Source: Lachnospiraceae bacterium (GTDB lineage: Bacteria > Bacillota > Clostridia > Lachnospirales > Lachnospiraceae). From it: DNA of 64,000 bases. Positions 52,308-61,581 of this stretch are shown here, piece by piece (within the stretch, counting starts at the first letter, position 1; every line of letters begins with the position of its first letter). The DNA lies in contig JAFTWX010000101.1 of assembly GCA_017465095.1 (NCBI GenBank), forward strand, positions 1 to 64,000. The letters are read 5' to 3'. The translations under genes and the position numbers were made by a program. The notes beneath the pieces were generated by a model. That model was not told the origin of the DNA. It searched no databases and worked only from the letters and a program-made list of their open reading frames with translations.

Positions 52308-52339
52308 TAATTTTCTGATAGTATTACGGAGGAGATTTT

Positions 52340-53425
52340 GTGAAAATATTATATCTGTTATTTTCTTATACGGTTGGTGGAACCGAAAAATTAGTCACAG
52401 ATATATGTAATGAATTTGTTGAAAGAGGCGATGAAGTACATTTGTATGTTGTAAATGACTTGTATGATGAGCAGTTGCTTCGTACATTAGATCAGGGTGT
52501 TATTGTTGAGTTATATCGAAGGCCTGTTAATGGTAAAGGAAAAATTAAGGCTATGATAGATTTGGCAAAATATATAAAAGTTAAAGGAATAGAGGTTGTT
52601 CATTGTAATTCTTTTAATACACCTGAAATAATGCTGCTTGCCAAATTGGTCAATCGAAGACTAAAAGTTGTTTATACCATTCATGGACTCGATCAATATA
52701 ATAAATTAAATAATTGGAGAGTAAAGTATAGAAATTGGTTGTGTCATACAATAGTAGCTATCTCAAAGACAGTGGAAAAAGAGATTATCTTTAGTGGAGC
52801 AAATAGAAAAAAAGTTAAAGTTGTCTATAATGCAATTTCGTTGGAAAAATTTAAGAACAATATTTGCAAACCAAAAGAAGATGATGTGATTATCTTAGGG
52901 AACGTTGCAAGAATAGACCTAGAAAATAAAGGACAGGATTTGTTAATACGTGCTGTTGCAGAATTAAATAAAAAATATAAAGTGAAATGTTATTTTGCTG
53001 GGGCAGCTGATCAAAAGCATATAGGAGATTATGAACAGTTGCGTGGATTAGTGAGAGAGAATAATTTGGAAGACCAAATTGTTTTTGAGGGGAATGTGAC
53101 TGATATTCCGCAATTTTTGAAAAAGATAGATGTCTTTGTTTTGCCATCCAGAAGGGAAGGATTTGGCATTTCATTGATAGAAGCTATGGCAATGGAGATA
53201 CCATGTATTTCTAGTGACATAAATGGGCCGAGGGAAATTGTTGGAGATGAAGAAAGAGGTATTCTTTTTAAGAGTGAAGATTATATAGATTTAGCTCGAG
53301 CTATTGAAAGGGTAATATTATCCTATGATACGCAGATAAAAAAAGCACAAGTGGCATCGGAGTATGTAAAATGTAATTTTGATATAAAACATATGTGTGA
53401 TTTGCTATATGATATTTATAAATAA
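52340..53425 (+). CDS. GT4 family glycosyltransferase
   Basis: A 361-residue retaining GT-B enzyme. YLLFSYTVGGTEKLVTDICNEF at the start, TIHGLDQYNKLNNWRVKYRNW near residue 118, the glycine-rich LGNVARIDLENKGQDLLI near 195 and LPSRREGFGISLIEAMAMEIPCI near 276 (E-x7-E region) are typical. It begins with GTG behind GGAGGAG. Codon use is AT-rich, like its neighbours. It is more like capsule GT4 enzymes than the GT4 gene at 24776. Linkage and donor unknown. Confidence 0.9.
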   Translation: MKILYLLFSYTVGGTEKLVTDICNEFVERGDEVHLYVVNDLYDEQLLRTLDQGVIVELYRRPVNGKGKIKAMIDLAKYIKVKGIEVVHCNSFNTPEIMLLAKLVNRRLKVVYTIHGLDQYNKLNNWRVKYRNWLCHTIVAISKTVEKEIIFSGANRKKVKVVYNAISLEKFKNNICKPKEDDVIILGNVARIDLENKGQDLLIRAVAELNKKYKVKCYFAGAADQKHIGDYEQLRGLVRENNLEDQIVFEGNVTDIPQFLKKIDVFVLPSRREGFGISLIEAMAMEIPCISSDINGPREIVGDEERGILFKSEDYIDLARAIERVILSYDTQIKKAQVASEYVKCNFDIKHMCDLLYDIYK

Positions 53426-53462
53426 TCATCATAAGAACATATGCCTATAACAGGAGATTGTA

Positions 53463-54011
53463 ATGAGATTAATGCAAACAATAAAAAATAAGATAAGAGG
53501 AATTACGCCGATAGAAGAATTGATTGAATGTGGGATGGCTGTCGGTGAAAATTTTTGGTGTGGTAATGGATGTAAGTTTGATTGGTCTTTTCCGTGGTTG
53601 ATAAAGATAGGAGATAATGTTACGCTATCGCATGATGTTGATATTATTACACACGATGCTTCTTTGCATAGGAGGCTTAATGTTACTAAGTTGGCAAAAG
53701 TAGAAATTGGTAATAACGTTTTTGTCGGGGCAAGAGTGACAATTTTACCAGGGGTTAAATTAGGAGATAACTCGATAATCGGAGCGGGATCCCTAGTGTG
53801 TAAAGATGTTCCGGCAGATGAAGTCTGGGCAGGTGTTCCGGCACAAAAAATCTGTACGGTGCAGGATTATGTGAGAAGAACAGAAAACGACATAATTGAA
53901 GAAATAATAGATGCGTCTAAAACAATTCATAATTCAGATGCAGAATATTTGCCATTAAGACAACAGTTGATAGAAATGATTGATAAAAATGGTAAAGTAT
54001 ATATAAAGTAA
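53463..54011 (+). CDS. Left-handed beta-helix O-acetyltransferase
   Basis: A 182-residue acetyltransferase with hexapeptide repeats (KIGDNVTLSHDVDIITHDAS, EIGNNVFVGARVTILPGVKLGDNSIIGAGSLV and VWAGVPAQKI). This is the maltose/colanic acid O-acetyltransferase group that uses acetyl-CoA, and the His in ITHDAS is the expected catalytic base. Cytoplasmic, so it probably acts on a lipid-linked intermediate or nucleotide sugar. A link with the FdtA/FdtB pair, which usually has an FdtC acetyltransferase, is possible but the gene is 12 kb away. CAGGAG precedes the start. Confidence 0.85.
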   Translation: MRLMQTIKNKIRGITPIEELIECGMAVGENFWCGNGCKFDWSFPWLIKIGDNVTLSHDVDIITHDASLHRRLNVTKLAKVEIGNNVFVGARVTILPGVKLGDNSIIGAGSLVCKDVPADEVWAGVPAQKICTVQDYVRRTENDIIEEIIDASKTIHNSDAEYLPLRQQLIEMIDKNGKVYIK

Positions 54012-54025
54012 GGTGAGGAAATTAA

Positions 54026-55225
54026 ATGGGCAATGTAAAAATAAGTAAATATCATATCCTTTTTGCACTACTCATAGTTCCTTTTTTTAAACCTGTCGGA
54101 ATAGCTTATTATCCGTTGATTAACAAGATTTTTCAAATGTGGAAGCTGGTATCGCTTTGTTGTAGTGTGATAGTAATATCATATGTCAGCAAATTGAATA
54201 TTTCACGCAGTAAATCTTATGTAGGTTTACTGGGGCTAATAATATTTGAGATTATTTATGTTATAAATACAGTAGTAGCGTCTAATCCAGTGGGGGATAT
54301 TTTAAACAACTCTGTCACGAATGTTGTTTTACTGTGGTTAGTCTATGTACTCTCATGTAGCCAATATAAACTTCATTTTCTTAAAGCTGTCAATATAGTT
54401 TTTTCGATTGATATATGGTTGCATATTTTTAGCGTGGTTTTGGCGGCAATAGGGCATCCTGTTTTTGAGGTAATAGAAGGTGGTAATACGTATTTGTTCG
54501 GAAGAGATAATTATTCGGCATTTACGCTTCTTCCGATGTTGGGAGTTGTCTTATATACAGATGTGATTTTATATGGCGTGTGCTACAGACAAAGATTGAA
54601 TGCTTATATATTATGTTTTGCGTTGACATTTTGTTTTTTTTATACAAATAGTGCGACGGCTATGTTGGCATTTTTTGTTGAGACATGTTTGGTGATTTTT
54701 ACAAGTATCAGAAAGGAATTAATGAAGTTTTTGACGACAAAAAGAATTATTATTCTTATTGGGTTATTTCTGATAGGCATTGTTGTGTTCCATGTCCAAG
54801 AGCATTTCGCATATTTTTTGAGCGTTGCGTTTAATAAAGGAGAAAAAGGAATCACCCTTAATTCTCGGACTATTATATGGGACATGGCACTAGATTTGAT
54901 TATGCAGCGGCCGGTATTTGGATGGGGTGCTTTGTCACAAAAACAGATTTCAAATTATGTCTTATATGGAGTTGGACATGCTCACAACATTATTTTTGAG
55001 ATTCTTCTGAGAAGTGGATTTGTTGGATTGATTTCGTATGTTTGGTTTTTGACATGGCCATACAGGGACAAATTTGCAATTTTGAGATCAAGAGCAAATA
55101 TTTTGTTAGCTACATTGGCCAGTTATTTGTTTTTGACAATCATGGATTTTTACCCGTTACTTCAAGCGCAATATTGTATGATGGGATTAATATATTGCTG
55201 GAAAAATTTTGAACAGGATATTTAA
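54026..55225 (+). CDS. wzy: O-antigen polymerase-like protein (Wzy)
   Basis: A 399-residue protein of about eleven helices with a periplasm-side loop near residues 262-310, containing NSRTIIWDMALDLIMQRPVFGWG, the pattern of the Wzy/RfaL polymerase-ligase family. Wzy joins repeating units outside the membrane in Wzx/Wzy systems. Position beside Wzx, Wzz-like and transferase genes supports polymerase rather than ligase. Sequence is AT-rich and would be serotype-specific. It starts 14 bases after the acetyltransferase gene. Confidence 0.85.
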   Translation: MGNVKISKYHILFALLIVPFFKPVGIAYYPLINKIFQMWKLVSLCCSVIVISYVSKLNISRSKSYVGLLGLIIFEIIYVINTVVASNPVGDILNNSVTNVVLLWLVYVLSCSQYKLHFLKAVNIVFSIDIWLHIFSVVLAAIGHPVFEVIEGGNTYLFGRDNYSAFTLLPMLGVVLYTDVILYGVCYRQRLNAYILCFALTFCFFYTNSATAMLAFFVETCLVIFTSIRKELMKFLTTKRIIILIGLFLIGIVVFHVQEHFAYFLSVAFNKGEKGITLNSRTIIWDMALDLIMQRPVFGWGALSQKQISNYVLYGVGHAHNIIFEILLRSGFVGLISYVWFLTWPYRDKFAILRSRANILLATLASYLFLTIMDFYPLLQAQYCMMGLIYCWKNFEQDI

Positions 55226-55233
55226 GGAATAAA

Positions 55234-56202
55234 ATGCGTATGCAAGAGAAATTACAAGTTTTTTTGGTGACATATAACCGTGCAGATTACTTAAAAGAGA
55301 GTATTGCATCTATTTTAAAGCAAACATATTCTGAGTTTGAGCTTATTATTTTAGATAATTGTTCTACAGATCATACAGAAAAGATAGTAAGTCAATTTTG
55401 TGATGGCCGGATTAAATATGTGCGGCATAAAGAAAACATCGGTGGAATTGGTAATATAAATTATGCTATTGCGTCAGCATCAAGTAAGTATTTTATGATA
55501 TTTCATGATGATGATGTAATGAAAAATACAATGCTGGAACAACAGATTAACATCTTGGAAGCAAATTCGGAATTGGCAATAGTCAGTTGTAAAGCGGATA
55601 TCATTGATGCAGATGGAAAGTGTACTATGGAGTACAAGGGAGATGAAAGGCTAGAGGTATTTGGCGAAGGAACATTTTTTGGAGATTATTTGAGTAAACA
55701 TCAGTTTATATTGTTTCCTGCAATCATGTATCGGACAGATTTTATGCGAGAAAATGATCTTTGCTTAAAAGAAGAAGTTGGACCATCGGCAGATGTGTAT
55801 ATGTGTTTTGAAATTGAAAAATGCAAAGGAAAAATTGCTATTTTAAACCAATCATTAATGGAATATAGAAGACATGGGGAACAGGATAGTTCATTAAATA
55901 GAGTTGAAATGATTGTAAAATTATTCCGTGCGCTTCGCAAGGATAAATATTTGGGGAATTTATTAAAGGGAAAGAAAAATGGACAGAAGAAATATTATAA
56001 GTGGCTTATGCATAATGAAATATGTATGATGTCAAAAGGATTTGTATCTTGTGATCTCGCAAGAGATGCTCAAAAAAAATATGAGAAAGTAATGGAATTT
56101 GCGTTGATAGATCATATTTTTTATAAAATAGTAATAAGTGAGCAAAAACATTTAGGGTTAACAAGATGGTTATATAATTTTTGTAAAAAAGTGAAAGGAT
56201 GA
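55234..56202 (+). CDS. GT2 family glycosyltransferase
   Basis: A 322-residue GT2 enzyme starting LQVFLVTYNRADYLKESIASIL, with LDNCSTDHTEKI near residue 38 and FMIFHDDDVM near 86-95 giving the metal-binding aspartates. GPSADVYMCFEIEKCKGKIA near 181 resembles the catalytic-base region of this subgroup, and the C-terminal 80 residues are basic. It starts 8 bases after wzy. It is one of several transferases that set the capsule repeat unit. Donor unknown. Confidence 0.88.
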   Translation: MRMQEKLQVFLVTYNRADYLKESIASILKQTYSEFELIILDNCSTDHTEKIVSQFCDGRIKYVRHKENIGGIGNINYAIASASSKYFMIFHDDDVMKNTMLEQQINILEANSELAIVSCKADIIDADGKCTMEYKGDERLEVFGEGTFFGDYLSKHQFILFPAIMYRTDFMRENDLCLKEEVGPSADVYMCFEIEKCKGKIAILNQSLMEYRRHGEQDSSLNRVEMIVKLFRALRKDKYLGNLLKGKKNGQKKYYKWLMHNEICMMSKGFVSCDLARDAQKKYEKVMEFALIDHIFYKIVISEQKHLGLTRWLYNFCKKVKG

Positions 56203-56227
56203 TTGGTTATTTGGATTGACTAATCAA

Positions 56228-57256
56228 ATGAATGACATGAATATAGCGATAACTGACATTTATGGCAATTTATATAAAAATGATCGCTTGTTTGATCTAA
56301 ATGCGTGTAGCATTGGAGAGAATCTCTTGCTTCCGGGAATTGAGCTGAAAAAAAAATTGGAAGAGAAAGGGCATCAATATCATACCCTCGATGTATATAA
56401 GGCAAACGAGGTTGATGTTGTGGTTTTTCAGGAAATTCCGAGATCGTGGTATACTTTAACAAATTTTATTGATAAATTGAAATATGTACTAAAATTTTCT
56501 GCAAGAAAAGATACACTGTTACAGGTTGTTAAAAGAGTTCCGAAAGAAAATAGAATTTTATTAATAATGGAACCGCCGGTCGTGGCGAATAGATCTTATG
56601 AAAAATTGTTTCATAAATATTTTGGGAAAATTCTCACATGGAATGATGAATTAGTGGATGGAAAGATCTACCATAAGATTTTTTATCCGCAACCAAAGCC
56701 GGATTTAGAATATTGTAAAAAATGGGAAGAGAAAAAGATGTTTACCATGATTTGCGGTAACAAAACAAGCGACCATCCGGATGAATTGTATTCGCAAAGA
56801 CGAAAGGTGATTGATTATTTTGAAAAAACAAAGCATGAATTTGATTTGTACGGTATTGGTTGGGGTAAAGAAAGTTTAAAAAACTATAAAGGAAGAATTG
56901 ATAAGAAATTAGAAGTTTTGTCAGGTTATAAATTTGCGTTTTGCTATGAGAATCAAGGTAGTGCGTCGGGATATATAACGGAAAAAATATTTGATTGTTT
57001 TTTTGCCAATTGTGTACCTATATACTGGGGAGCTCCAAATGTAACGACATATATTCCTAAAAATACTTTTATAGATCGAAGAGATTTTCAAACGGAAGAC
57101 GAATTAATGAAGTATTTATATGCTATAGATGAAAAAGAATATGCACAATATCTGAGGAACATAAAAGAATACTTAAATGGTGATTTGTACAATAAACACT
57201 TTTCTGTTCAAGCGTATGTTGAGAGTATGACAAAATATATATTAGAAGGCAAATAA
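56228..57256 (+). CDS. GT10 family alpha-1,3/4-fucosyltransferase-like protein
   Basis: A 342-residue enzyme resembling GT10 alpha-1,3-fucosyltransferases. The C-terminal donor domain is well kept: FAFCYENQGSASGYITEKIF near residue 236 and FANCVPIYWGAPNVTTYIP near 257 are the family's acidic motifs for GDP-fucose. Start is uncertain: ATG 56228 was used, but TTG 56216 and ATG 56237 are in frame and none has a strong ribosome binding site. It precedes wzx by 2 bases. GDP-fucose would need gmd and fcl, not found here; manC at 43281 could supply the precursor. Confidence 0.85.
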   Translation: MNDMNIAITDIYGNLYKNDRLFDLNACSIGENLLLPGIELKKKLEEKGHQYHTLDVYKANEVDVVVFQEIPRSWYTLTNFIDKLKYVLKFSARKDTLLQVVKRVPKENRILLIMEPPVVANRSYEKLFHKYFGKILTWNDELVDGKIYHKIFYPQPKPDLEYCKKWEEKKMFTMICGNKTSDHPDELYSQRRKVIDYFEKTKHEFDLYGIGWGKESLKNYKGRIDKKLEVLSGYKFAFCYENQGSASGYITEKIFDCFFANCVPIYWGAPNVTTYIPKNTFIDRRDFQTEDELMKYLYAIDEKEYAQYLRNIKEYLNGDLYNKHFSVQAYVESMTKYILEGK

Positions 57257-57258
57257 TA

Positions 57259-58728
57259 ATGTCGAAAGAGAAAATAAAAGAAAAAAGTATTTTAAAAAAT
57301 ATTGCTTATAATATGTTAAGCCAGATTGTGGCATTGATAGTACCTTTGCTTACAGCACCATATATTGCACGTGTTTTTAATGCTGAATTGATAGGTGAGT
57401 ACAGTTATGCATTGGCAAACAGTTCATACTTCGTGCTGTTTGAGTGCCTTGGATTTGCATTGTACGGGCAAATTAAAGTTGCGGCAAATCGTGATGATGT
57501 AAAAAAGACAAGTTTGTTATTTTTTGAAATAATGCTTGCAAAGATAATTCTGTCATTAATCAGTATCGGTATATATGTGATTTTGATTTTTCATACAGAC
57601 GATATTTTACAAAAAAAACTGTGCATCATCATGCTGATAAATATATTGGCAAATGGATTGGATGTAACATGGTTTTTGAACGGACAGGAAGAATTCAAAA
57701 AATTAGCTGTGCGAAGTGTTGTGGTACGATTAGTAAATCTGATTTCCATATATGTTTTTATTAATAGTGAGAAAGACTTATTGTTATATGCAATTTTAAT
57801 GCAGGGTGCCACATTTTTTTCGTACTTGGCATTGTACCCTGTGGTAGTGAAGTATATCGTACCTATTAGGTTAAGGGATATTCGGATTTTGCCACATATC
57901 AAAGCATCGTTCATATATTTTGTCCCTGGCTTGGTGACAACTATTTTCTCGTCTACAGATAAAACAATGTTGGGAATTATGACGAATTCTTATGAAGTTG
58001 GAGTATATGAAGAGGCAGGAAAAATTTCTCAAATATGTATGAGTGCAATCAGTGCTTTGGGAAATGTTATAATGCCAAGAGCTTCATATTTGTATCATAA
58101 TGGTGAAAATGCAAAGCAAAAGGCAAATCAACTGGTTGTAGTATCTTTTCGGGCAGTCTTGTTGATTGCGGTGCCGTGTGCCTTTGGCGTTGCTGCGATT
58201 GCACAGGAATTTGTTCCGTTCTTTTTCGGCAAGGGCTATGAAAAAAGTGCAGACATATTAGTAATATTATGTTTTAATGTTTTGGTAATTGCGGCCACGA
58301 ATCTTTTAGGACAGCAATGTTTGATTGCAAGACAAAGACAGGGAGAATATAATAAAGCAATTGTAGCTTCTGCAATAGTTAATGTGGTCATGAATTACTT
58401 TGTGATACAATATATGCAGTCTATAGGTGCGGCGATTGCTTCCGTGCTGGCCAGCTTAGTTAGTTTCAGTATAATAGTATATATGAGCAGAAAAGAAATA
58501 GAACTTTCACTGTTGTTTGAGTCAACATGGAAATGCTTTATTGCAGGTGTGATTATGGCAATTTTAGTGAAGGTGTCTACGTCAATATGGTATGGAACCT
58601 TTAAAGGGATTGCATTACATGTTATAATAGGTGGGTTATCTTATCTTATAATGCTCGTGTGCTTTAGAGAAAAGTTTTTGACATTATTGTTTAAAATGAA
58701 AAGCAAGGAAAAAGGAAACGTCTCATGA
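57259..58728 (+). CDS. wzx: Polysaccharide flippase Wzx
   Basis: A 489-residue, about fourteen-helix flippase of the polysaccharide transport family. The first helices (NIAYNMLSQIVALIVPLLTAPYIARVFNAELIGEYSYALANSSYF) are the diagnostic pattern, with further charge-poor helices to residue 470 and a short basic tail. It moves the finished lipid-linked repeat unit across the membrane for Wzy. It overlaps the next gene by 4 bases (ATGA), so the downstream protein may be made in the same amount. Distinct from the flippase at 38241. Confidence 0.93.
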   Translation: MSKEKIKEKSILKNIAYNMLSQIVALIVPLLTAPYIARVFNAELIGEYSYALANSSYFVLFECLGFALYGQIKVAANRDDVKKTSLLFFEIMLAKIILSLISIGIYVILIFHTDDILQKKLCIIMLINILANGLDVTWFLNGQEEFKKLAVRSVVVRLVNLISIYVFINSEKDLLLYAILMQGATFFSYLALYPVVVKYIVPIRLRDIRILPHIKASFIYFVPGLVTTIFSSTDKTMLGIMTNSYEVGVYEEAGKISQICMSAISALGNVIMPRASYLYHNGENAKQKANQLVVVSFRAVLLIAVPCAFGVAAIAQEFVPFFFGKGYEKSADILVILCFNVLVIAATNLLGQQCLIARQRQGEYNKAIVASAIVNVVMNYFVIQYMQSIGAAIASVLASLVSFSIIVYMSRKEIELSLLFESTWKCFIAGVIMAILVKVSTSIWYGTFKGIALHVIIGGLSYLIMLVCFREKFLTLLFKMKSKEKGNVS

Positions 58729-59696
58729 ATCCAAAGTTGAAACAGTATTTGAAATATATATTAAAAAAAGATTATCGCAGATACCTTCATGGATTAGAAA
58801 AAGAAGGAAGAGTAGAAAAATGTAGATTATCTGAAAAGCCAGTAGATAAAAAGATTATGATATTAAGAAGAAATAATCAAGCGGTTGGGGTTTTTTCGGA
58901 TTATATCGTTTTTTTAAGAGCAATAGAGGATGCTGTTGAAAAAAACTATATACCTGTTGTTGACAGACAGACTATAAAAAATGTTTTTTTTCCGGCAGAA
59001 AAAGATGTCAATACATGGGAATGTTTTTTTAAACAACCTCTGGGATATTCTATGAGAGATATTCCGAATGTAAAGGATGCAGATATATATATAAATAATA
59101 TCGCATCTGTTGTTTCTCCTGTTTCGATTATGCATTGCCAAGATGCGGATATAGTTAATTATTGGAGAAAAATTGCCGGTAAATATATTTCTTTCAAGAA
59201 AGAAGTATTGTGTTTGTTGGAAGAAAAAAGAAGCAAGCTTTTGTTTGGGAAAAGAGTTCTTGGTGTTTCTGTTCGAGAAGGATATATAAAACTCAGTGAA
59301 AATGAGCCGAACAAAATAGTGGGACATCCCATTCAGACCGGCATAGACGAAATGGTAGAATTGACGTCGAAATATATGGTAGAATGGGAATGTGATTATG
59401 TCTTTGTGGCTTGTCAAACACAGGATACTATTACAAAATTTAAAAATAAATTTGGTGATAGATGTTTGTATTGTGAGAAAGATCGCCCAAGCTATGAGGG
59501 GCTTCCGGAAGGAACGCAATTGCTCAATATGAAGAAAGATAATGCATATAAGAGGGAAATGGATTATGTTACAGAAATATATTTGTTGTCAAAGTGTACC
59601 TCTTTTTTGTGCTCGGAAAATTCGGGATCAGAGGCAGCGTTTATAATGAGTGAAGGATTTGAAAAATTTATGTGCCTTAATAAAGGGATATATTAA
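58725..59696 (+). CDS. Predicted fucosyltransferase-fold glycosyltransferase of unknown specificity
   Basis: No exact family recognised for this 323-residue soluble, basic protein. Its second half has GVSVREGYIKLSENE near residue 181, YVFVACQTQDTITKFKNKFG near 226, and EIYLLSKCTSFLCSENSGSEAAF near 287. This order resembles the HxRRxD, donor-binding and C-terminal Ser blocks of the fucosyltransferase superfamily seen in the gene at 23902, but the HxRRxD Arg pair is changed to Val-Arg-Glu-Gly. A capsule transferase is likely from context; donor not decidable. It ends 31 bases before rfbF. Confidence 0.6.
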   Translation: MNPKLKQYLKYILKKDYRRYLHGLEKEGRVEKCRLSEKPVDKKIMILRRNNQAVGVFSDYIVFLRAIEDAVEKNYIPVVDRQTIKNVFFPAEKDVNTWECFFKQPLGYSMRDIPNVKDADIYINNIASVVSPVSIMHCQDADIVNYWRKIAGKYISFKKEVLCLLEEKRSKLLFGKRVLGVSVREGYIKLSENEPNKIVGHPIQTGIDEMVELTSKYMVEWECDYVFVACQTQDTITKFKNKFGDRCLYCEKDRPSYEGLPEGTQLLNMKKDNAYKREMDYVTEIYLLSKCTSFLCSENSGSEAAFIMSEGFEKFMCLNKGIY

Positions 59697-59727
59697 TTAT
59701 TTGTTTATAACAAAAGAAAGGAGTAAT

Positions 59728-60510
59728 ATGAAAGTAGTTCTTTTAGCAGGTGGATTAGGCACCAGGATTTCAGAGGAGTCTCAATTCAAACCAAAACCGA
59801 TGGTTGAAATTAGTGGTAAACCTATTCTTTGGCACATTATGAAAGAATATGCATATTACGGTCACAATGAGTTTATAATATGCGCAGGATACAAGCAGCA
59901 TGTGATTAAAGAATGGTTTGCAAACTATTTTTTGCACAATAGCGATATTACATTCGATTATACAAGTGGAAAAAATGAAATGATAGTGCATGCATCCAAT
60001 ATGGAGCCATGGAAAGTGACGGTTGTAGATACCGGTTTAAATACCATGACAGGAGGACGTATTAAACGAGTACAGCCATATGTTGGTAACGAACCATTTT
60101 TAATGACTTATGGTGATGGTGTTTGCGATGTTGATATCTGTAAACTTATAAAGTATCATGAAGAGCAAGGGAAAATTGCAACATTAACCGCAGTAATGCA
60201 AGATCAATCCAAAGGTGTTTTGGATATAGGTGGTGATAATGCAGTTAAGTCATTCCGTGAAAAAAAGGTTTCTGACGGAGCCCCTATTAATGCGGGCTAT
60301 ATGGTGTTAAATCCGGAAATTTTTGATTATATTGAGGGAGATAATACCGTGTTTGAAAAAGAACCGTTGGAGAGACTGGCACAAGAAGGACAGCTTATGT
60401 CATATATGCATAAAGGATTTTGGCAGTGTATGGATAATGTTCGAGAAAAAGAGATGCTTGAGAAGTTAATTGAACGCGGTAAAGCGCCTTGGATAAAATG
60501 GGAGGGGTGA
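59728..60510 (+). CDS. rfbF: Glucose-1-phosphate cytidylyltransferase
   Basis: A 260-residue enzyme making CDP-glucose from CTP and glucose-1-phosphate, the entry into CDP-3,6-dideoxyhexoses. KVVLLAGGLGTRISEESQFKPKPMVEI at the start is the RfbF signature, with MTYGDGVCDVD near residue 129 and GAPINAGYMV-like PINAGYMVLNPEIFDYIEGD near 188. GAAAGGAG selects ATG 59728 over an in-frame ATG at 59650 that lies inside the upstream gene. Base composition rises again here, so the last block may be a separate module. rfbG follows after 9 bases. Confidence 0.96.
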   Translation: MKVVLLAGGLGTRISEESQFKPKPMVEISGKPILWHIMKEYAYYGHNEFIICAGYKQHVIKEWFANYFLHNSDITFDYTSGKNEMIVHASNMEPWKVTVVDTGLNTMTGGRIKRVQPYVGNEPFLMTYGDGVCDVDICKLIKYHEEQGKIATLTAVMQDQSKGVLDIGGDNAVKSFREKKVSDGAPINAGYMVLNPEIFDYIEGDNTVFEKEPLERLAQEGQLMSYMHKGFWQCMDNVREKEMLEKLIERGKAPWIKWEG

Positions 60511-60519
60511 TTTGAAGGT

Positions 60520-61578
60520 ATGAGTTTGGATTTGAGTTTTTACAAAAATAAAAAAATTCTTGTCACCGGGCATACCGGATTCAAAGGAACCTGGCTTTGC
60601 CGGATACTTGTTAATGCCGGTGCAATTGTGACAGGATATAGCCTGGAGGCTCCGACACAGCCGAATTTGTTTGAGTTAGCCGGATTGCAGGATAAAATGA
60701 ATAGTGTTATTGGCGATGTGCGCGACTACGAGCATATGAAAAAAGTGTTCAAGGAAGCACAGCCGGAAATTGTGTTACATTTAGCTGCACAGCCGATTGT
60801 AAGAGATTCTTACAAGGATCCAAGATATACGTATGAGACTAATGTCATGGGAACCGTGAATTTGCTAGAATGTGTTAGGGCTTTTCCGTGTGTGAAAAGT
60901 GTATTAAATGTTACGACGGATAAGGTGTACAAAAATAACGAATGGTGCTGGGGTTATCGGGAAGATGAGATGTTGGATGGTTATGATCCGTACTCTAATT
61001 CAAAATCCTGTTCCGAACTTGTGACACATAGCTATAAGAGTAGTTTTTTTGAAGAGAAAGAGGTTGCAATATCAACGGCAAGAGCCGGAAATGTAATCGG
61101 TGGCGGAGATTTCGCAAATGATCGAATTATTCCGGACTGTGTCAGAGCTATGAAAGCAGGTAAGACAATTGCAGTTCGAAATCCATATTCGACAAGACCG
61201 TATCAACATGTACTGGAGCCTTTGGCAGTGTATTTGATGATTGCGCAGAAACAGTATGAAGACAGTAGTTACCAAGGCTACTATAATGTGGGACCGGATG
61301 ATTGTGACTGCGTGACCACAGGAGATTTGGTGGATTTGTTTTGTAAGCATTGGGGAGAGGGAGCCATATGGGAGAATCAGGCCGAGGCGAATGCGCCCCA
61401 TGAGGCAAATTTCCTGAAGCTGGATTGCAGTAAATTAAAGAGTACATTTATGTGGAAGCCGCGATGGCATATGGAAGAATGCATGGAAATGGTATGCCGG
61501 TTCAGCAAGGTTTGGCTTGCGGGCGGTGATATTCCGGAAGAGATGGATAAAGAAATTAAGATATTTATGGAGGACTAA
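60520..61578 (+). CDS. rfbG: CDP-glucose 4,6-dehydratase
   Basis: A 352-residue short-chain dehydrogenase-type dehydratase that turns CDP-glucose into CDP-4-keto-6-deoxyglucose. LVTGHTGFKGTWLCRIL is the RfbG nucleotide-binding start (GHTGFKGxW is diagnostic), followed by HLAAQPIVRDSYKDPRYTYETN near residue 87, NVTTDKVYKN near 128 and YDPYSNSKSCSE with the catalytic Tyr-x3-Lys near 155. Full length. It lies between rfbF and rfbH, 3 bases before rfbH. Confidence 0.96.
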   Translation: MSLDLSFYKNKKILVTGHTGFKGTWLCRILVNAGAIVTGYSLEAPTQPNLFELAGLQDKMNSVIGDVRDYEHMKKVFKEAQPEIVLHLAAQPIVRDSYKDPRYTYETNVMGTVNLLECVRAFPCVKSVLNVTTDKVYKNNEWCWGYREDEMLDGYDPYSNSKSCSELVTHSYKSSFFEEKEVAISTARAGNVIGGGDFANDRIIPDCVRAMKAGKTIAVRNPYSTRPYQHVLEPLAVYLMIAQKQYEDSSYQGYYNVGPDDCDCVTTGDLVDLFCKHWGEGAIWENQAEANAPHEANFLKLDCSKLKSTFMWKPRWHMEECMEMVCRFSKVWLAGGDIPEEMDKEIKIFMED

Positions 61579-61581
61579 ATC

